Below the pieces are notes generated by a model. That model was not told the DNA's origin. It did no database searches and saw only the letters and a program-made list of their open reading frames with translations. A stretch of 64,000 nt of DNA, from NCBI GenBank assembly GCA_947624725.1, contig CANQLP010000001.1, positions 1 through 64,000 of the forward strand, given 5' to 3'. This stretch comes from an uncultured Clostridia bacterium (GTDB lineage: Bacteria; Bacillota_A; Clostridia; TANB77; CAG-508). A program made the position numbers and the translations under genes. Positions within the stretch are counted from its first letter, which is position 1, and every line of letters starts with the position of its first letter. Positions 1 to 9,573 of the stretch are shown here, in pieces.

Positions 1-72
1 GGGCGCAATAGGGCTCGAACCTATGACCTCCTGCTTGTAAGGCAGATGCTCTCCCAGCTGAGCTATGCGCCC
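1..72 (-). tRNA. tRNA-Val(TAC), 3' end cut by window edge
   Basis: Read on the minus strand this folds as a standard cloverleaf: acceptor GGGCGCA pairs with TGCGCCC, the T-arm holds GGTTCGAGCC, and the anticodon loop is CTTACAA, giving anticodon TAC. The discriminator base and any CCA lie beyond the left edge. It is one of only three tRNAs in the window, and none of them bears on CGG decoding. Confidence 0.93.
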
Positions 73-195
73 ATTTTTCTTTCGACGAAATCTAGTATAC
101 TAAAAATAATGGCAATTGTCAAGACTATATTTGAAATTTTTTAAAAAATTTTACAAAATAGCATTTTTAATGATTAATTGTAGAGAATAAAGCAA

Positions 196-915
196 TTATT
201 TTGTCTCTTGCATTGCTTTAATTTCGTTTGCTTCTTCTTCACTTAAATAATTATATTTTACCATTGCATCTAATACCTGTGATTGCCTTTCTTCGGCAAG
301 TCCCATATTTACTGATGGAGAATAAACAGATGGGGCATTAGGAACACCTGCAAGCATAGTTGCTTCATATAAAGTAAGCTCTTGAGGAGCTTTATTATAA
401 TAACCTTCTGCTGCATCATGTATGTTATAATATCCATGACCAAAATACATATTATTTACATATATTTCAAAAATCTCTTTTTTATCATACATTTTCTCTA
501 AATCGTGAACAGCAAAAAGTTCTGCAAATTTTCGAGTTAAAGTCTTTTCTTGTGTAAAACATAGATTTTTAGCAACTTGTTGAGTTATAGAACTTCCTCC
601 ACCATGTAGTTTAAATGTTACAACATTATAGAGTAATGCTCTAGTTGTTGCAAGTACATCTACACCAGAATGAGAATAGAATCTATGGTCTTCAATCGCA
701 ATTACAGCGTTTACATAATATGCAGGAAGCTCAGAAAATTTTGTAAAGCTTTCTGAACTTTTTAGATTATTTACTCTATTTTCTATACTCATCTCATTTA
801 TAGATGCTTTATATAAATTATATCCACTTACGCCAAAATAAGATAGGAGTACTATAAAAGCTATAAATATAAATAATAAAATTCTTTTTATTAATTTCAA
901 AATTATCACACTCAC
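196..915 (-). CDS. monofunctional peptidoglycan glycosyltransferase (GT51)
   Basis: This 239-residue protein polymerises lipid II into glycan strands at the outer face of the membrane. One N-terminal membrane helix (about residues 5-30) is followed by a GT51 domain with the hallmark IEDHRFYSHSGVD, where the Glu is catalytic, and GGSSITQQVAKN. No transpeptidase domain follows, so it is of the MtgA-like monofunctional type rather than a full class A PBP. The start is uncertain: GTG at 915 is the longest choice, GTG at 909 is also possible, and no strong ribosome-binding site is visible. There is no CGG codon. It is transcribed away from spoVG, with which it shares a divergent upstream region. 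Confidence 0.88.
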   Translation of the reverse strand: MSVIILKLIKRILLFIFIAFIVLLSYFGVSGYNLYKASINEMSIENRVNNLKSSESFTKFSELPAYYVNAVIAIEDHRFYSHSGVDVLATTRALLYNVVTFKLHGGGSSITQQVAKNLCFTQEKTLTRKFAELFAVHDLEKMYDKKEIFEIYVNNMYFGHGYYNIHDAAEGYYNKAPQELTLYEATMLAGVPNAPSVYSPSVNMGLAEERQSQVLDAMVKYNYLSEEEANEIKAMQETK

Positions 916-1013
916 ATAAATTTATTTTAGTATTAAATATTATAACTTATATTATAAAAAATTAAAAGGGCAAATTTATAAAATTAATAAATTTTGTAAA
1001 AATGTAAAAAATA

Positions 1014-1040
1014 GAAGGAAAAAAATTTTTTTTGACGAAT
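1014..1040 (+). promoter_or_regulatory. sigma-H type promoter of spoVG
   Basis: GAAGGAAAA (1014-1022), an 11-base spacer and GACGAAT (1034-1040) match the sigma-H consensus RnAGGAwWW-N11/12-RnnGAAT. In Bacillus subtilis spoVG is a classic sigma-H gene, so both position and sequence fit. The assignment is by consensus match only. Confidence 0.75.
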
Positions 1041-1104
1041 AATAAAATTAGTACATAAAAAAATAATTGTACAAATCTAACATAATATAAGGCGGTGAAC
1101 AAAC

Positions 1105-1377
1105 ATGAAAATAACAGACGTGCGTTTAAGAAAAGTAAATTCAGAGAACAGAATGAAAGCTGTTGCATCTGTAACTTTTGATAATGAATTCGTAATTCAC
1201 GACATTAAAGTTATCGAAAGTCAAAATGGATTATTTATAGCTATGCCTAGCAGAAAAACTCCAAACGGAGAATTCAAAGATATAGCTCATCCAATCAATG
1301 CTGAAACTAGGGAGAAAATTCAAAAAGCTATTTTAGAAGCTTATGAAGCTCCAGAAACAGAGGAATCAGCAGAATAA
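1105..1377 (+). CDS. spoVG: septation/sporulation regulator SpoVG
   Basis: This 90-residue protein has the usual SpoVG length and the conserved start [11 protein letters not shown], then [15 protein letters not shown] and a [22 protein letters not shown] core. SpoVG is a small nucleic-acid-binding regulator of septation, sporulation and virulence genes in Firmicutes. GGCGGTG lies 5' of the ATG as ribosome-binding site. It is monocistronic, with a sigma-H promoter upstream and a strong terminator downstream. Confidence 0.97.
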   Translation: MKITDVRLRKVNSENRMKAVASVTFDNEFVIHDIKVIESQNGLFIAMPSRKTPNGEFKDIAHPINAETREKIQKAILEAYEAPETEESAE

Positions 1378-1406
1378 TAAGTATTGTGAAATAGTTAATA
1401 TTTTAT

Positions 1407-1447
1407 TAAAAAACTCGCTACACCAAATATAGTGTAGCGAGTTTTTT
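1407..1447 (+). terminator. rho-independent terminator of spoVG
   Basis: A 12-14 bp stem formed by AACTCGCTACAC and GTGTAGCGAGTT closes a short AT loop, with an A-run before it and a T-run after it, so it could act in both directions. Confidence 0.9.
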
Positions 1448-1490
1448 GAATGTAAAAATAAGATAAAACAAAAATAAAAATATTTTTCAA

Positions 1491-1530
1491 AAAAAAGCAA
1501 GAAATTTGTAAAAATTCCTTGCTTTTTTTA
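1491..1530 (+). terminator. second hairpin terminator upstream of the glycosyltransferase
   Basis: AAAAAGCAAG(G)AATTT pairs with AAATTCCTTGCTTTTT and is followed by a T-run. It probably backs up the spoVG terminator and insulates the next gene. Confidence 0.7.
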
Positions 1531-1589
1531 TAATTTATTAATAAAATATAAGTGAAAAACAAAAGAATAATATAAGGGGGCTTTTAGCT

Positions 1590-2871
1590 TTGAAAATTTT
1601 AATGCTTACATGGGAATATCCACCTAGAGTAGTAGGAGGAATTTCAAAGGTTGTATATGATTTATCAGGTAGACTTATTAAAGATGGTCATGAAGTAACT
1701 GTTATAACATATAGAGAAGGAAATGCACCATATTTTGAAGTAGATAAAGGAGTAAATGTATATAGAGTAGATAACTACATGATAAATCCAAATAATTTTA
1801 TAGATTGGATATTACAACTAAACTTTAAAATGTTAGCAAAAGCACGGAGAAATAATAAGTAAGAATGGAAAATTTGATGTTATCCATGCACATGATTGGC
1901 TTGTTGCAAATTGTGCTAAAGCATTAAAAGATGCATATGATATACCAATGTGTGCAACAATACATGCTACAGAAAACGGAAGAAATAGTGGTATACATGA
2001 TGAAACACAAAGATACATAAATGATACAGAATGGATGATGACTTACGAGGCAACAGAAGTTATAGTTAATAGTAATTATATGAAATGCGAAATGCAAAGA
2101 CTTTTCGGACTTCCTTTTGAGAAAGTAAGTGTTATACCTAATGGAATTAATATGAATATATACAATGGAGTTGAAAGAGATTACGATTTTAGAAGAAGAG
2201 TTGCAGCAGATAATGAAAAAATAATATTATATGCGGGAAGGCTTGTTTATGAAAAAGGTGTGCAAAATCTTATTTCTGCAGCACCAAAAATTTTGTCAGG
2301 ATATAATGATGCAAAATTTGTAATCGTTGGAAAAGGTGGAATGTTAGACGATTTAAGAAGACAAGCAGATTATTTAGGAATTTCAAATAAAGTATATTTC
2401 ACAGGACAACTGAACTATAAAGATTTATGCAAAATGTATAAAGCAGCAGATGTTGCAGTATTTCCAAGTACTTATGAGCCTTTTGGCTTAGTAGCATTAG
2501 AAGCAATGCTTGCAGGAGTTCCAACAGTTGTTTCAGATATAGGTGGACTAAATGAAATAGTTGACCATGGAGTTACTGGAATGAAATCATATGCAGGCAA
2601 TCCAAATTCAATCGCAGATTCAGTGCTTACCGTACTTTATGATCATAGATTAGCTGATAATATCGTAAAAAATGCAAAAGCAAAAGTAAAAAATGAATAT
2701 AATTGGAATAAAATTGCACAAGATACACATTTTATATATCAAAAGGCAATATGTCAGACTATGGCAGAAAGACAAAAGAATCAATTGGCACAAGAAAGAC
2801 AAGGAAAAACGAAGAGAGCAAAACAGAGAGGAACGCTTCTTAGCTTTAGAGGACATGAAATTCTTGCTTAA
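1590..2871 (+). CDS. GT4 glycosyltransferase, glycogen-synthase-like (CGG skip site 1845)
   Basis: A GT-B fold retaining glycosyltransferase of 426 residues after frame restoration. The N-terminus MKILMLTWEYPPRVVGGIS, the HAHDW motif and the C-terminal donor site EPFGLVALEAMLAG, with the E-x7-E motif, are typical of clostridial GT4 enzymes. A TTG start at 1590 sits 9 bases after AGGGGG. Frame 1 stops at 1861 unless the C at 1845 (GCA CGG AGA) is skipped. Reading GCA-GGA-GAA then gives Gly86 and continuous homology into the HAHDW region. Enzymes of this type often occur in genomes with the GH57/DUF4912 pair seen at 24.9-27.5 kb, suggesting alpha-glucan metabolism. The exact acceptor is unknown. 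Confidence 0.9.
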
Positions 2872-2898
2872 TGCTTTAGTTTAGAAAGGAAGTAAAAA

Positions 2899-3231
2899 AT
2901 GAATGTTTATGACACAGCAAACAGACTTGCTAGAGAACTTAGAATGTCTAATGAATATTTAGAATACAAAAGACTAAAAGAACAAGTAGAACAGAATCCT
3001 GATGTAAAAGCAAAAATTCAAGAATTTGAAAAAAAGAGATATGAAGTACAATTAGAAGCGATAAAAGGTGAGGAACAAGAAAAAACGAAATTAGAAGAAA
3101 TGCAAAAAATATATGCAGAACTTATGGAAAATGAACTTGCAAGATCCTATTTTGATATAGAATTGAAGTTTAATGTTTTACTTACAGATGTAAATAAAAT
3201 AATTGCAGAAGCAGTTCAGGATGTTTTATAG
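2899..3231 (+). CDS. YlbF/YmcA family protein
   Basis: This 110-residue, almost wholly alpha-helical protein carries the YlbF-family pattern: a short N-terminal helix with LARELR, then an acidic coiled coil of alternating Lys and Glu. In Bacillus, YlbF and YmcA form a complex with YaaT that affects RNase Y activity and the phosphorelay. GAAAGGAAG precedes the ATG. It follows the glycosyltransferase by 27 bases, probably in one transcript. There is no CGG. Confidence 0.8.
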   Translation: MNVYDTANRLARELRMSNEYLEYKRLKEQVEQNPDVKAKIQEFEKKRYEVQLEAIKGEEQEKTKLEEMQKIYAELMENELARSYFDIELKFNVLLTDVNKIIAEAVQDVL

Positions 3232-3240
3232 TAGAAACAT

Positions 3241-3281
3241 TTTGTATCCCTTGAGAAGCTTACTTCTTCAAGGGATACAAA
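3241..3281 (+). terminator. long hairpin after the YlbF-family gene
   Basis: TTTGTATCCCTTGAGAAG pairs almost perfectly with CTTCTTCAAGGGATACAAA around a 4-base loop. No clear T-tail follows, so it may be a transcript-stabilising or processing hairpin rather than a true terminator. Confidence 0.5.
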
Positions 3282-3326
3282 CCGTTATTAAGGGTATATA
3301 ATGCTTTTCGAAAGGAACGAAATTTT

Positions 3327-5014
3327 ATGAGTAAAAAATGGCAATATAAAGAACATAATAAAGAGGAAGCAAAAAGAATTTCAGACAAATTCAACATAAG
3401 TCTAATAGTAGCACAAATTATAGCTGATAAGAACTTAAGTGATGAAGAAATAAAAGTATTTTTGGAACCTACTAGAGATAATTTTTATGATCCATTTTTA
3501 CTTCCTAATATGGATAAAGGAATAGAAAGAATTTTAAAAGCAATAGAAAATAAAGAAAAAGTTGTAATATTTGGAGATTATGATGTAGACGGGATAACAA
3601 GTACAACTGTGCTTAAGAAATTTTTAGAGGAAAGAGGACTTAAGGTAGGGTACTATATACCTAATAGATTAAAACAAGGATATGGACTAAATAAAGAGGC
3701 AATAAAGGCAATTTGTGATGATAAGACAGATTTAATGATAACAGTAGATTGTGGAATTTCTGGAATAGAAGAAGTAGAATATGCAAATAGCCTTGGACTA
3801 GATACAATTATAACTGACCATCATGAACCAATAGAGATACTTCCAAATGCTATAGCTGTAATAAATCCAAAAATAAAGGATAGTAAATATCCATTTAGAG
3901 AGCTTGCAGGAGTTGGAGTTGTATTTAAAGTTATACAGGCACTATCTATAAAGCTTGGTCTAGATGCTAAAGAATATTTAAAATATCTCGATTTAGTTTG
4001 CCTTGGAACAATATCAGATATAGTTCCATTAGTTAGTGAAAACAGGGTAATTACGAAGCTTGGCTTAAAATTAATCGAAACCAATAAAAATATGGGAATA
4101 AAACATCTTTTAGAATCTTGCAGTGCAAAAAATGTAAATTCTGGAGTAGTCTCTTTTGCACTAGCTCCAAGAATTAATGCATGTGGAAGAATGGGATATG
4201 CTGAAGATGCACTTAAGCTATTTACAACAGACAGTATTTCAGAGATAAAAGAGCTTACAAATAAACTAAATGAATATAATAGGCAAAGGCAAGATGAGGA
4301 AAAACATATAATGCAAGAAGCTCTTGACGAAATAGAAAAATATAAAGAAGAAAATAAAAATATAATTGTGCTTTCAAAAGAAGGATGGCACCACGGAGTA
4401 ATCGGAATTGTATCATCTAAAATAACAGATACATTTTTAAAACCTAGTATTCTGCTTTGTGAAGAAGATGATATTTGTAAAGGTTCTGGAAGAAGCATCC
4501 CAGGAATCGATTTACATGAAGCTTTGACGAATGTTAGTGATGATTTAGATAAATTCGGTGGGCATGCAATGGCTTGTCGGAGTTACATTAAAAAAGGAAA
4601 ATTTAGATAAATTTAGAAAAGATATAAATGATTATATAGAAAAACTAAATATAGAAGAAATGACACCAATTCTAAATATTGATATGATGGTAAACTTAAA
4701 GAATTTATCATTAGAAACAGTAAAAGAATTAGACTGCCTTGAACCATTTGGAGAGGCAAATGAAACGCCAATTTTTGTTATTAAAAATTTAAAAATAGAA
4801 TCAATCAGAGCAATAAGTGAAGGAAAACATTTAAAGCTAAAACTAAGAGATGAAGGTAATAGTATAGATGCAATTGGATTTAATTTCGGAGAATATACAG
4901 ATTTATTCAAAATAGGTGATAAAGTTGATGTAGCACGGAAATCTTACTATAAATTCATTTAATGGGTTAGATTCTATACAAATGAATTTAAAAGACATAA
5001 GTAAATCACTATAA
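3327..5014 (+). CDS. recJ: single-stranded-DNA exonuclease RecJ (CGG skip sites 4578, 4936)
   Basis: RecJ degrades single-stranded DNA 5' to 3' in recombination and mismatch repair. The restored protein has 561 residues, at the short end of the family. The DHH phosphoesterase motifs are present: DYDVDGITS, the signature ITDHHEP, and the C-terminal DHHA1 region with HHGVIGIVSSK and GGHAMA. At 4578 (TGT CGG AGT), skipping C gives GGHAMAC-G-VTLKKENL, with Gly418 in the conserved DHHA1 glycine. At 4936 (GCA CGG AAA), skipping C gives VDVA-G-NLTINSFNG with Gly537, and the gene then closes at 5014. Without the skips the protein ends 10 residues past the first site. Confidence 0.93.
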
Positions 5015-5055
5015 AAAGCCAGATAAGAAGAGCTTAAATGAGGGAGGTATTTAAT

Positions 5056-7248
5056 ATGCAAGAGAATGAAGAAATAACTATATATGATATAATAAACACC
5101 TTAAAGAAAAATAGAAAAAAAGTTAATACAAAATTAATATTAAAAGCATATAACTTTGCAAAAGATAGTCATGATAATCAAAAAAGGCTATCAGGAGAAG
5201 AATATATAATACATCCTCTTAATGTAGCAAATATCTTATCTCAAATAAACTTAGACGATGCAACAATTTGTGCTGCTCTTTTACATGATGTTGTAGAAGA
5301 TACTAAAGTAACTCAAGAAGAACTTACAAAGGAATTTGGAGAAGAAATTGCAATGATGGTAGACGGAGTTACAAAACTTGGTAAACTCCAATATACAACA
5401 AGAGAAGAAGAGCAAGTTGAAAATTATAGAAAAATGTTTTTAGCAATGGGAAAAGATATAAGAGTTATCCTTATAAAACTTGCTGATAGACTTCACAATA
5501 TGAGAACACTTAAATATTTGAAAAGAGATAGGCAGATTGCAAATTCTAGAGAGACAATGGATTTGTATGCACCTCTTGCAAATAGGCTTGGTATGTACTC
5601 TTTAAAGTGGGAGCTTGAAGATTTAGCTTTCAAATATCTAGAACCAGAAGAATATAGAGAAATCGTTGAAGGACTAGATGAAAAAAGAGAAGAAAGATTA
5701 GCTTTTATTGAAAAAATAAAACAGCAAATAGGCTTAGAATTAAAACTTCAAAGAATAGATGCGCAAATAACAGGAAGAGCAAAACATATTTACAGTATAT
5801 ATAGAAAAATGCAAAGAGATAATATTGGACTTGACCAAGTATATGACTTACTAGCATTGAGAATTATAGTTAATTCTGTAAAAGATTGTTATGCAGCTTT
5901 GGGTGTTGTGCATGAATTATTTAACCCAATGCCGGGAAGATTTAAAGATTATATAGCACTTCCAAAGGCAAATATGTATCAATCTTTGCATACGACATTA
6001 ATAGGTCCAAAGGGCGTGCCTTTTGAGGTACAATTGCGTACATGGGAGATGCATAGGATTGCTGAATTTGGTATCGCTGCCCATTGGGCATATAAGGAAG
6101 CAAATAAAACTAAGAAAACAACTGTAAAAGTTGAAGAAGATAAACTTGCATGGCTTAGAGAAACACTAGAATGGCAAAAAGAGATGCAAGATCCACAAGA
6201 ATTTTTGAATACGCTTAAAACTGAATTGTTTGAAGATGAAGTGTATGTATTTACTAGAAATGGAGACATAAAGGTTTTGCCTAAAGGCTCTACTACAATT
6301 GATTTTGCTTATAATATTCATACTGATATTGGCCATAGAATGACAGGTGCTAAAATAAACGGAAAGATGATGCCAATTATTACAAAACTTAATAATGGCG
6401 ATATTGTAGAAATTATTACAACAGACAATCCAAAAGGACCAAGTAGAGATTGGCTTAAATTTGTACAAAGCCCTAGTGCTAGAAATAAGATTTTACAATG
6501 GTTTAAGAAGGAAGATAGAGAAGAAAATATCGAAAGAGGAAAAGAACTGTTACAAAAAGAAATTAAAAGAATTGGAATGCACGAAGAAGAATTATATAAG
6601 CAAGAATATTTGGATGCAGCGCTTGAAAGATATAAGTATAATAATTTGAATGATATGTATGCATCAATTGGATTTGGAGCAATTTCAGCAGGAAAGATTA
6701 TTTCAAGACTTTTATTTGAGTATAGAAAAGAACATGAAGAAGAAAATATTGAGGCAAAATTAGAAGAACTTACTACAAAGAAAAAAGTGCAACCTAAGAA
6801 TCCAAAATCTGGAGTAATAGTAAAAGGAATAGATAATTGCTTAGTTAAGTTTTCTAAATGTTGTAACCCATTACCGGGTGATGATATAATTGGATATGTA
6901 ACAAAGGGAAGAGGAGTGTCTGTACATAGGACAGACTGCATAAATATAAAAGATTTATTCCAAGATGAAGCAAGAATTATAGATGTGGAATGGTGTAATA
7001 CTGAAAAAGCATCATATAAAGTAGAAGTACAATTGAAGTCAAATGATAGGGATGGATTAGTTGCAGATATAGCAAGAGAAATGAATAATCTAAAGGCTAC
7101 AATGTTAGTTATTAATTCTAAAGTTAATAGAGAAAGAATTGTAACAACAGATATGACACTAGAAGTTGAAAGCTTGGATGAGTTAAATAAAGTGCTAAAG
7201 GCGTTAAGGAAGATTGATAGTGTGTATGAGGTTAGCCGTAAAAAGTAG
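5056..7248 (+). CDS. bifunctional (p)ppGpp synthetase/hydrolase RelA/SpoT
   Basis: A long RSH stringent-response enzyme of about 730 residues. It makes and degrades (p)ppGpp. Domains in order are the HD hydrolase (AALLHDVVEDT and ADRLHNMRTL, both intact, so hydrolase activity is expected), the RelA synthetase domain (GRAKHIYSIYRKM, DLLALRI), TGS (VYVFTRNGDIKVLPKG), a zinc-finger/CC region (KCCNPLPGDDI) and a C-terminal ACT. ATG 5056 is chosen because AGGGAGG ends 8 bases upstream. An in-frame ATG at 5038 lacks such a site. CGG triplets occur only across codon boundaries, for example GAC GGA at 5364, and need no skip. Confidence 0.94.
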   Translation: MQENEEITIYDIINTLKKNRKKVNTKLILKAYNFAKDSHDNQKRLSGEEYIIHPLNVANILSQINLDDATICAALLHDVVEDTKVTQEELTKEFGEEIAMMVDGVTKLGKLQYTTREEEQVENYRKMFLAMGKDIRVILIKLADRLHNMRTLKYLKRDRQIANSRETMDLYAPLANRLGMYSLKWELEDLAFKYLEPEEYREIVEGLDEKREERLAFIEKIKQQIGLELKLQRIDAQITGRAKHIYSIYRKMQRDNIGLDQVYDLLALRIIVNSVKDCYAALGVVHELFNPMPGRFKDYIALPKANMYQSLHTTLIGPKGVPFEVQLRTWEMHRIAEFGIAAHWAYKEANKTKKTTVKVEEDKLAWLRETLEWQKEMQDPQEFLNTLKTELFEDEVYVFTRNGDIKVLPKGSTTIDFAYNIHTDIGHRMTGAKINGKMMPIITKLNNGDIVEIITTDNPKGPSRDWLKFVQSPSARNKILQWFKKEDREENIERGKELLQKEIKRIGMHEEELYKQEYLDAALERYKYNNLNDMYASIGFGAISAGKIISRLLFEYRKEHEEENIEAKLEELTTKKKVQPKNPKSGVIVKGIDNCLVKFSKCCNPLPGDDIIGYVTKGRGVSVHRTDCINIKDLFQDEARIIDVEWCNTEKASYKVEVQLKSNDRDGLVADIAREMNNLKATMLVINSKVNRERIVTTDMTLEVESLDELNKVLKALRKIDSVYEVSRKK

Positions 7249-7251
7249 GGC

Positions 7252-7374
7252 GTTCGCACAAAAAGCAGCATCTTGCGTTGTCAAGCGTCGGTCAAATTAT
7301 CCTCGACAGGCACTAGCCTAGTCTCAAACAAATTTGCCTTGTTTTCCTTGCGATATACTAATTCTTCCTCGAAC
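7252..7374. repeat. dispersed MITE-like repeat, copy 1
   Basis: This roughly 123-base element begins 4 bases after the relA/spoT stop and closely resembles 21629-21755. Shared blocks include CAGCAT, GTCAAGC, GGCA..TAGCCTAG.C, TTTGCCTTG.TTTCCTTG and ATACTAATTCTT. Its ends, GTTCGCACAAA and the inverted TTCCTCGAAC, are imperfect inverted repeats. It is richer in GC than its surroundings and has no credible ORF. Confidence 0.7.
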
Positions 7375-7470
7375 TTAAATATAAAGAAAGCAAGCTCTCG
7401 CTTTGTCAGACATATTTTCTTAAGGTTTGAATATATATTAATAGTATATATTTTTGACTAAGGAGAAGAT

Positions 7471-8618
7471 ATGAATATTGCTGTAATTAATATTAGAGAT
7501 TTAATAAAATATGCTTTGGGAGGAATGCTAATACTTACTTTATTGATAGCAGGTATAAATATAATAAATAGAAAAGAAGAATTTAAGAGCATAGAGATTG
7601 TATCAGATGAAAGTAAAAAGAATTCTTCTTTTTTGCATTTTTTAGGCTTAGAGTTCCGGTCTTATGTCAGATACAAGTGAGGATATAAAACAAGATGACA
7701 AGGAAAATGATTTATCAATATTGCATATGCAAATAGCAATGATTGATAATTTAAAGGAAAATACAAATGTATCAGAAGAAAATACTTCTGAAGAGAATAA
7801 TATAGAAATTGCGAAAGACGATACAAGTGAAAAGGATTTGACAAATGTGGACACTAATTTAGAAACAAAGGTTATTACAGAAAATAATATAACAGCATCT
7901 TTTACTGATAGTAAAGATGATATTCAAGTAAAAAATCAGTCTAAATATGATGTTAATGATTTGCTTGCAAATGGAAGTTATACGGTGCAAAATAAGGATA
8001 AAGTGATAATTTATCATACTCATACATGTGAGAGTTACACACCAAGTGAGAAATATAATTATAATATGACAGGTGCATATAGGACGACTGATTTGAATTT
8101 TACTGTTGCAAGAGTGGGAGACGAACTAGAAAATGCTCTAAAGCAATATGGAAAGACAGTTGTACATGATAAAACATATCATGATTATCCTTCATATAAT
8201 GGCTCATATGATAGGTCTGTTAAGACTCTTACAAATATTTTAAATGATAATCCTGATGGAGAAATTGCAATTGATTTACATAGAGACGCGGTGCGGAAGT
8301 TCTAATACATATGGACCAAGTGTTATGATAGGAGAGGAAAAGTGTGCACAGCTTATGCTTGTTATGGGCTCTGATGGAGGAGGACTTAAGCATGATAGAT
8401 GGAGGGAGAATTTTAATTTTGCAGTAATGCTTCAAAGAAAAGCAAATGAATTATATCCCGGCCTTTTTAGACCTATTATTATAAGAGATTCAAGATATAA
8501 TCAGCATCTAACAACTGGTACTTGTATTATTGAGGTAGGTGCAACTGGAAATACTTTGGAAGAGTGCTTAAATAGTATGAAGTATTTGGCAAAGATTTTT
8601 GATGAAGTAATGAAGTGA
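7471..8618 (+). CDS. spoIIP: stage II sporulation protein P (CGG skip sites 7657, 8294)
   Basis: SpoIIP is the amidase/endopeptidase of the DMP peptidoglycan machine that drives engulfment. The restored protein has 381 residues: an N-terminal membrane anchor (about residues 12-32), a long acidic Ser/Asn-rich linker and a C-terminal amidase-3-like domain with VIIYHTHTCESY, DLHRDA and VMGSDGGGLKHDRW. At 7657 (TTC CGG TCT) the skip gives Gly63 in the linker. At 8294 (GTG CGG AAG) it gives HRDAV-G-SSNTYGPSV with Gly275, directly beside the conserved HRD. SD AAGGAGA precedes the ATG. Without skipping, no catalytic domain could be made. Confidence 0.93.
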
Positions 8619-8664
8619 GACTTGACAGGGGCGATATTTATGTGTTAAAATAAATACAGTTTGT

Positions 8665-8739
8665 GGCCCCTTGGTCAAGCGGTTAAGACGCCACCCTCTC
8701 AAGGTGGAATCATGGGTTCGATTCCCGTAGGGGTCACCA
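8665..8739 (+). tRNA. tRNA-Glu(CTC)
   Basis: The cloverleaf has acceptor GGCCCCT/AGGGGTC, D-arm GGTCAAGCGGTTAAGAC, anticodon arm CCACC-CTCTCAA-GGTGG and T-arm GGGTTCGATTCCC, with an encoded CCA end. A promoter-like TTGACA/TAAAAT pair lies just upstream. Confidence 0.95.
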
Positions 8740-8743
8740 TTTT

Positions 8744-8779
8744 AGATGAGAAAGTTAAGCTTTTTCATCTTTTTTTTTG
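8744..8779 (+). terminator. terminator of tRNA-Glu
   Basis: GATGAGAAAG pairs with CTTTTTCATC around TTAAG and is followed by nine Ts. Confidence 0.85.
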
Positions 8780-8900
8780 TATAGTTTGTATAGAAAGAAG
8801 TTAAATGCACATTCTAATTTTTTGTAAGTAAATAGAATAAATTAATAGACAAAAACGATTTTGTGTTGTATACTATAAATATAAAAGGAGTGAGAGATTT

Positions 8901-9176
8901 ATGGTTTATACACTTTGTAAATATCCAGATGAGACAGAAGTAACTTTTTCAGATGTTAGAAAAAAAGATAATGGAGAAGAATATATAAGGATTTCTTTTG
9001 AAAGACCTACTGAAAAAGGATTTGATACAGTTGTTTTTGAGCTCCCTAGCTATGAAATAATTGAAAGAGACGGACATTATTCAGATAAAGAAGTGGAAGA
9101 GTTCAGAAAAATAGTAGAACAGGGGGCACATTTATTTTTTAAATATGCTCGTGAAGGAGGTCTTAAATTTGCCTAA
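8901..9176 (+). CDS. small acidic protein upstream of a DUF4160 gene
   Basis: This 91-residue protein has no motif that I recognise with confidence. It begins MVYTLCKYPDETEVTF, lacks membrane segments and is predicted to mix strands and helices, with charged Glu/Lys stretches and a YDSKEVEEFRKIVE-like helix near the end. AAAAGGAG precedes the ATG. Its last codons hold a ribosome-binding site (GAAGGAGG) and overlap the TTG start of the following DUF4160 gene, so the two are translationally coupled. Small genes next to DUF4160 genes often form toxin-antitoxin-like pairs, and that role here is an inference from layout alone. Confidence 0.6.
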   Translation: MVYTLCKYPDETEVTFSDVRKKDNGEEYIRISFERPTEKGFDTVVFELPSYEIIERDGHYSDKEVEEFRKIVEQGAHLFFKYAREGGLKFA

Positions 9177-9447
9177 TTTATTGGAAATAATGCGGTTACA
9201 AAATATATTTTTGGTCAAATGAATTTGATGAACCTATTCATATTCATATATCAAAAGGAAAACCAACTAAAACTCTACAAAAGTTTGGTTGACCAAAAGT
9301 GGTAAATGTATATTAGCAAATAATTTAAGTCGTATTTCAAATCAAGATTTAAGTAGGTTGTTTGAAATTATTGAAATAAATTATTTTAGAATTATTGCAA
9401 AATGGAAAGAAACACAAGGAAAGGACAATATAAAATTTTATTGCTAA
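9169..9447 (+). pseudogene. DUF4160-family gene with a CGG skip site (9193) and a second, ordinary frameshift
   Basis: A TTG start at 9169 lies 8 bases after GAAGGAGG, inside the end of the previous gene. Reading ATG-[C]-GGT at 9193 gives MPNLLEIM-G-YKIYFWSNE followed by EPIHIHI and a KGKP segment, the DUF4160 signature. The frame then stops at 9290 (TTT GGT TGA). The rest of the domain, WLTKSGKC...LANNLSRI ending at 9447, is in the -1 frame from 9286, as if one T had been lost. That second break is not at CGG, so I treat the gene as decayed. It is the only broken gene in the window not fully repaired by CGG skipping. Confidence 0.65.
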
Positions 9448-9491
9448 TGTTATAAAAAATATTGGCTTCATACGCGAAAAGCCAAAAAAGT

Positions 9492-9522
9492 AAAACTGTA
9501 AATTGCAGTTTTATTTTTTTTT
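9492..9522 (+). terminator. terminator before the heat-shock operon
   Basis: AAAACTG(T) pairs with GCAGTTTT and is followed by a T-run that extends over most of ten bases. Confidence 0.75.
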
Positions 9523-9543
9523 GAAAAACTTTAGCAAAAAGTA

Positions 9544-9572
9544 TTGACAAGTGCTAAAAAATAATATATCAT
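9544..9572 (+). promoter_or_regulatory. sigma-A promoter of hrcA operon
   Basis: TTGACA at 9544-9549 and TATCAT at 9567-9572 are separated by 17 bases. The CIRCE operator begins immediately downstream. Confidence 0.8.
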
Positions 9573-9573
9573 A

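Noticed and set aside
3821..4498. Minus-strand ORF opposite recJ
   Set aside because: A Ser/Phe-rich shadow frame with no ribosome-binding site, opposite a well-supported gene.
6318..7271. Long minus-strand ORF opposite relA/spoT
   Set aside because: It is a shadow of the Glu/Lys-rich plus-strand gene, giving a Ser/Leu/Phe-rich product with no family features or ribosome-binding site.
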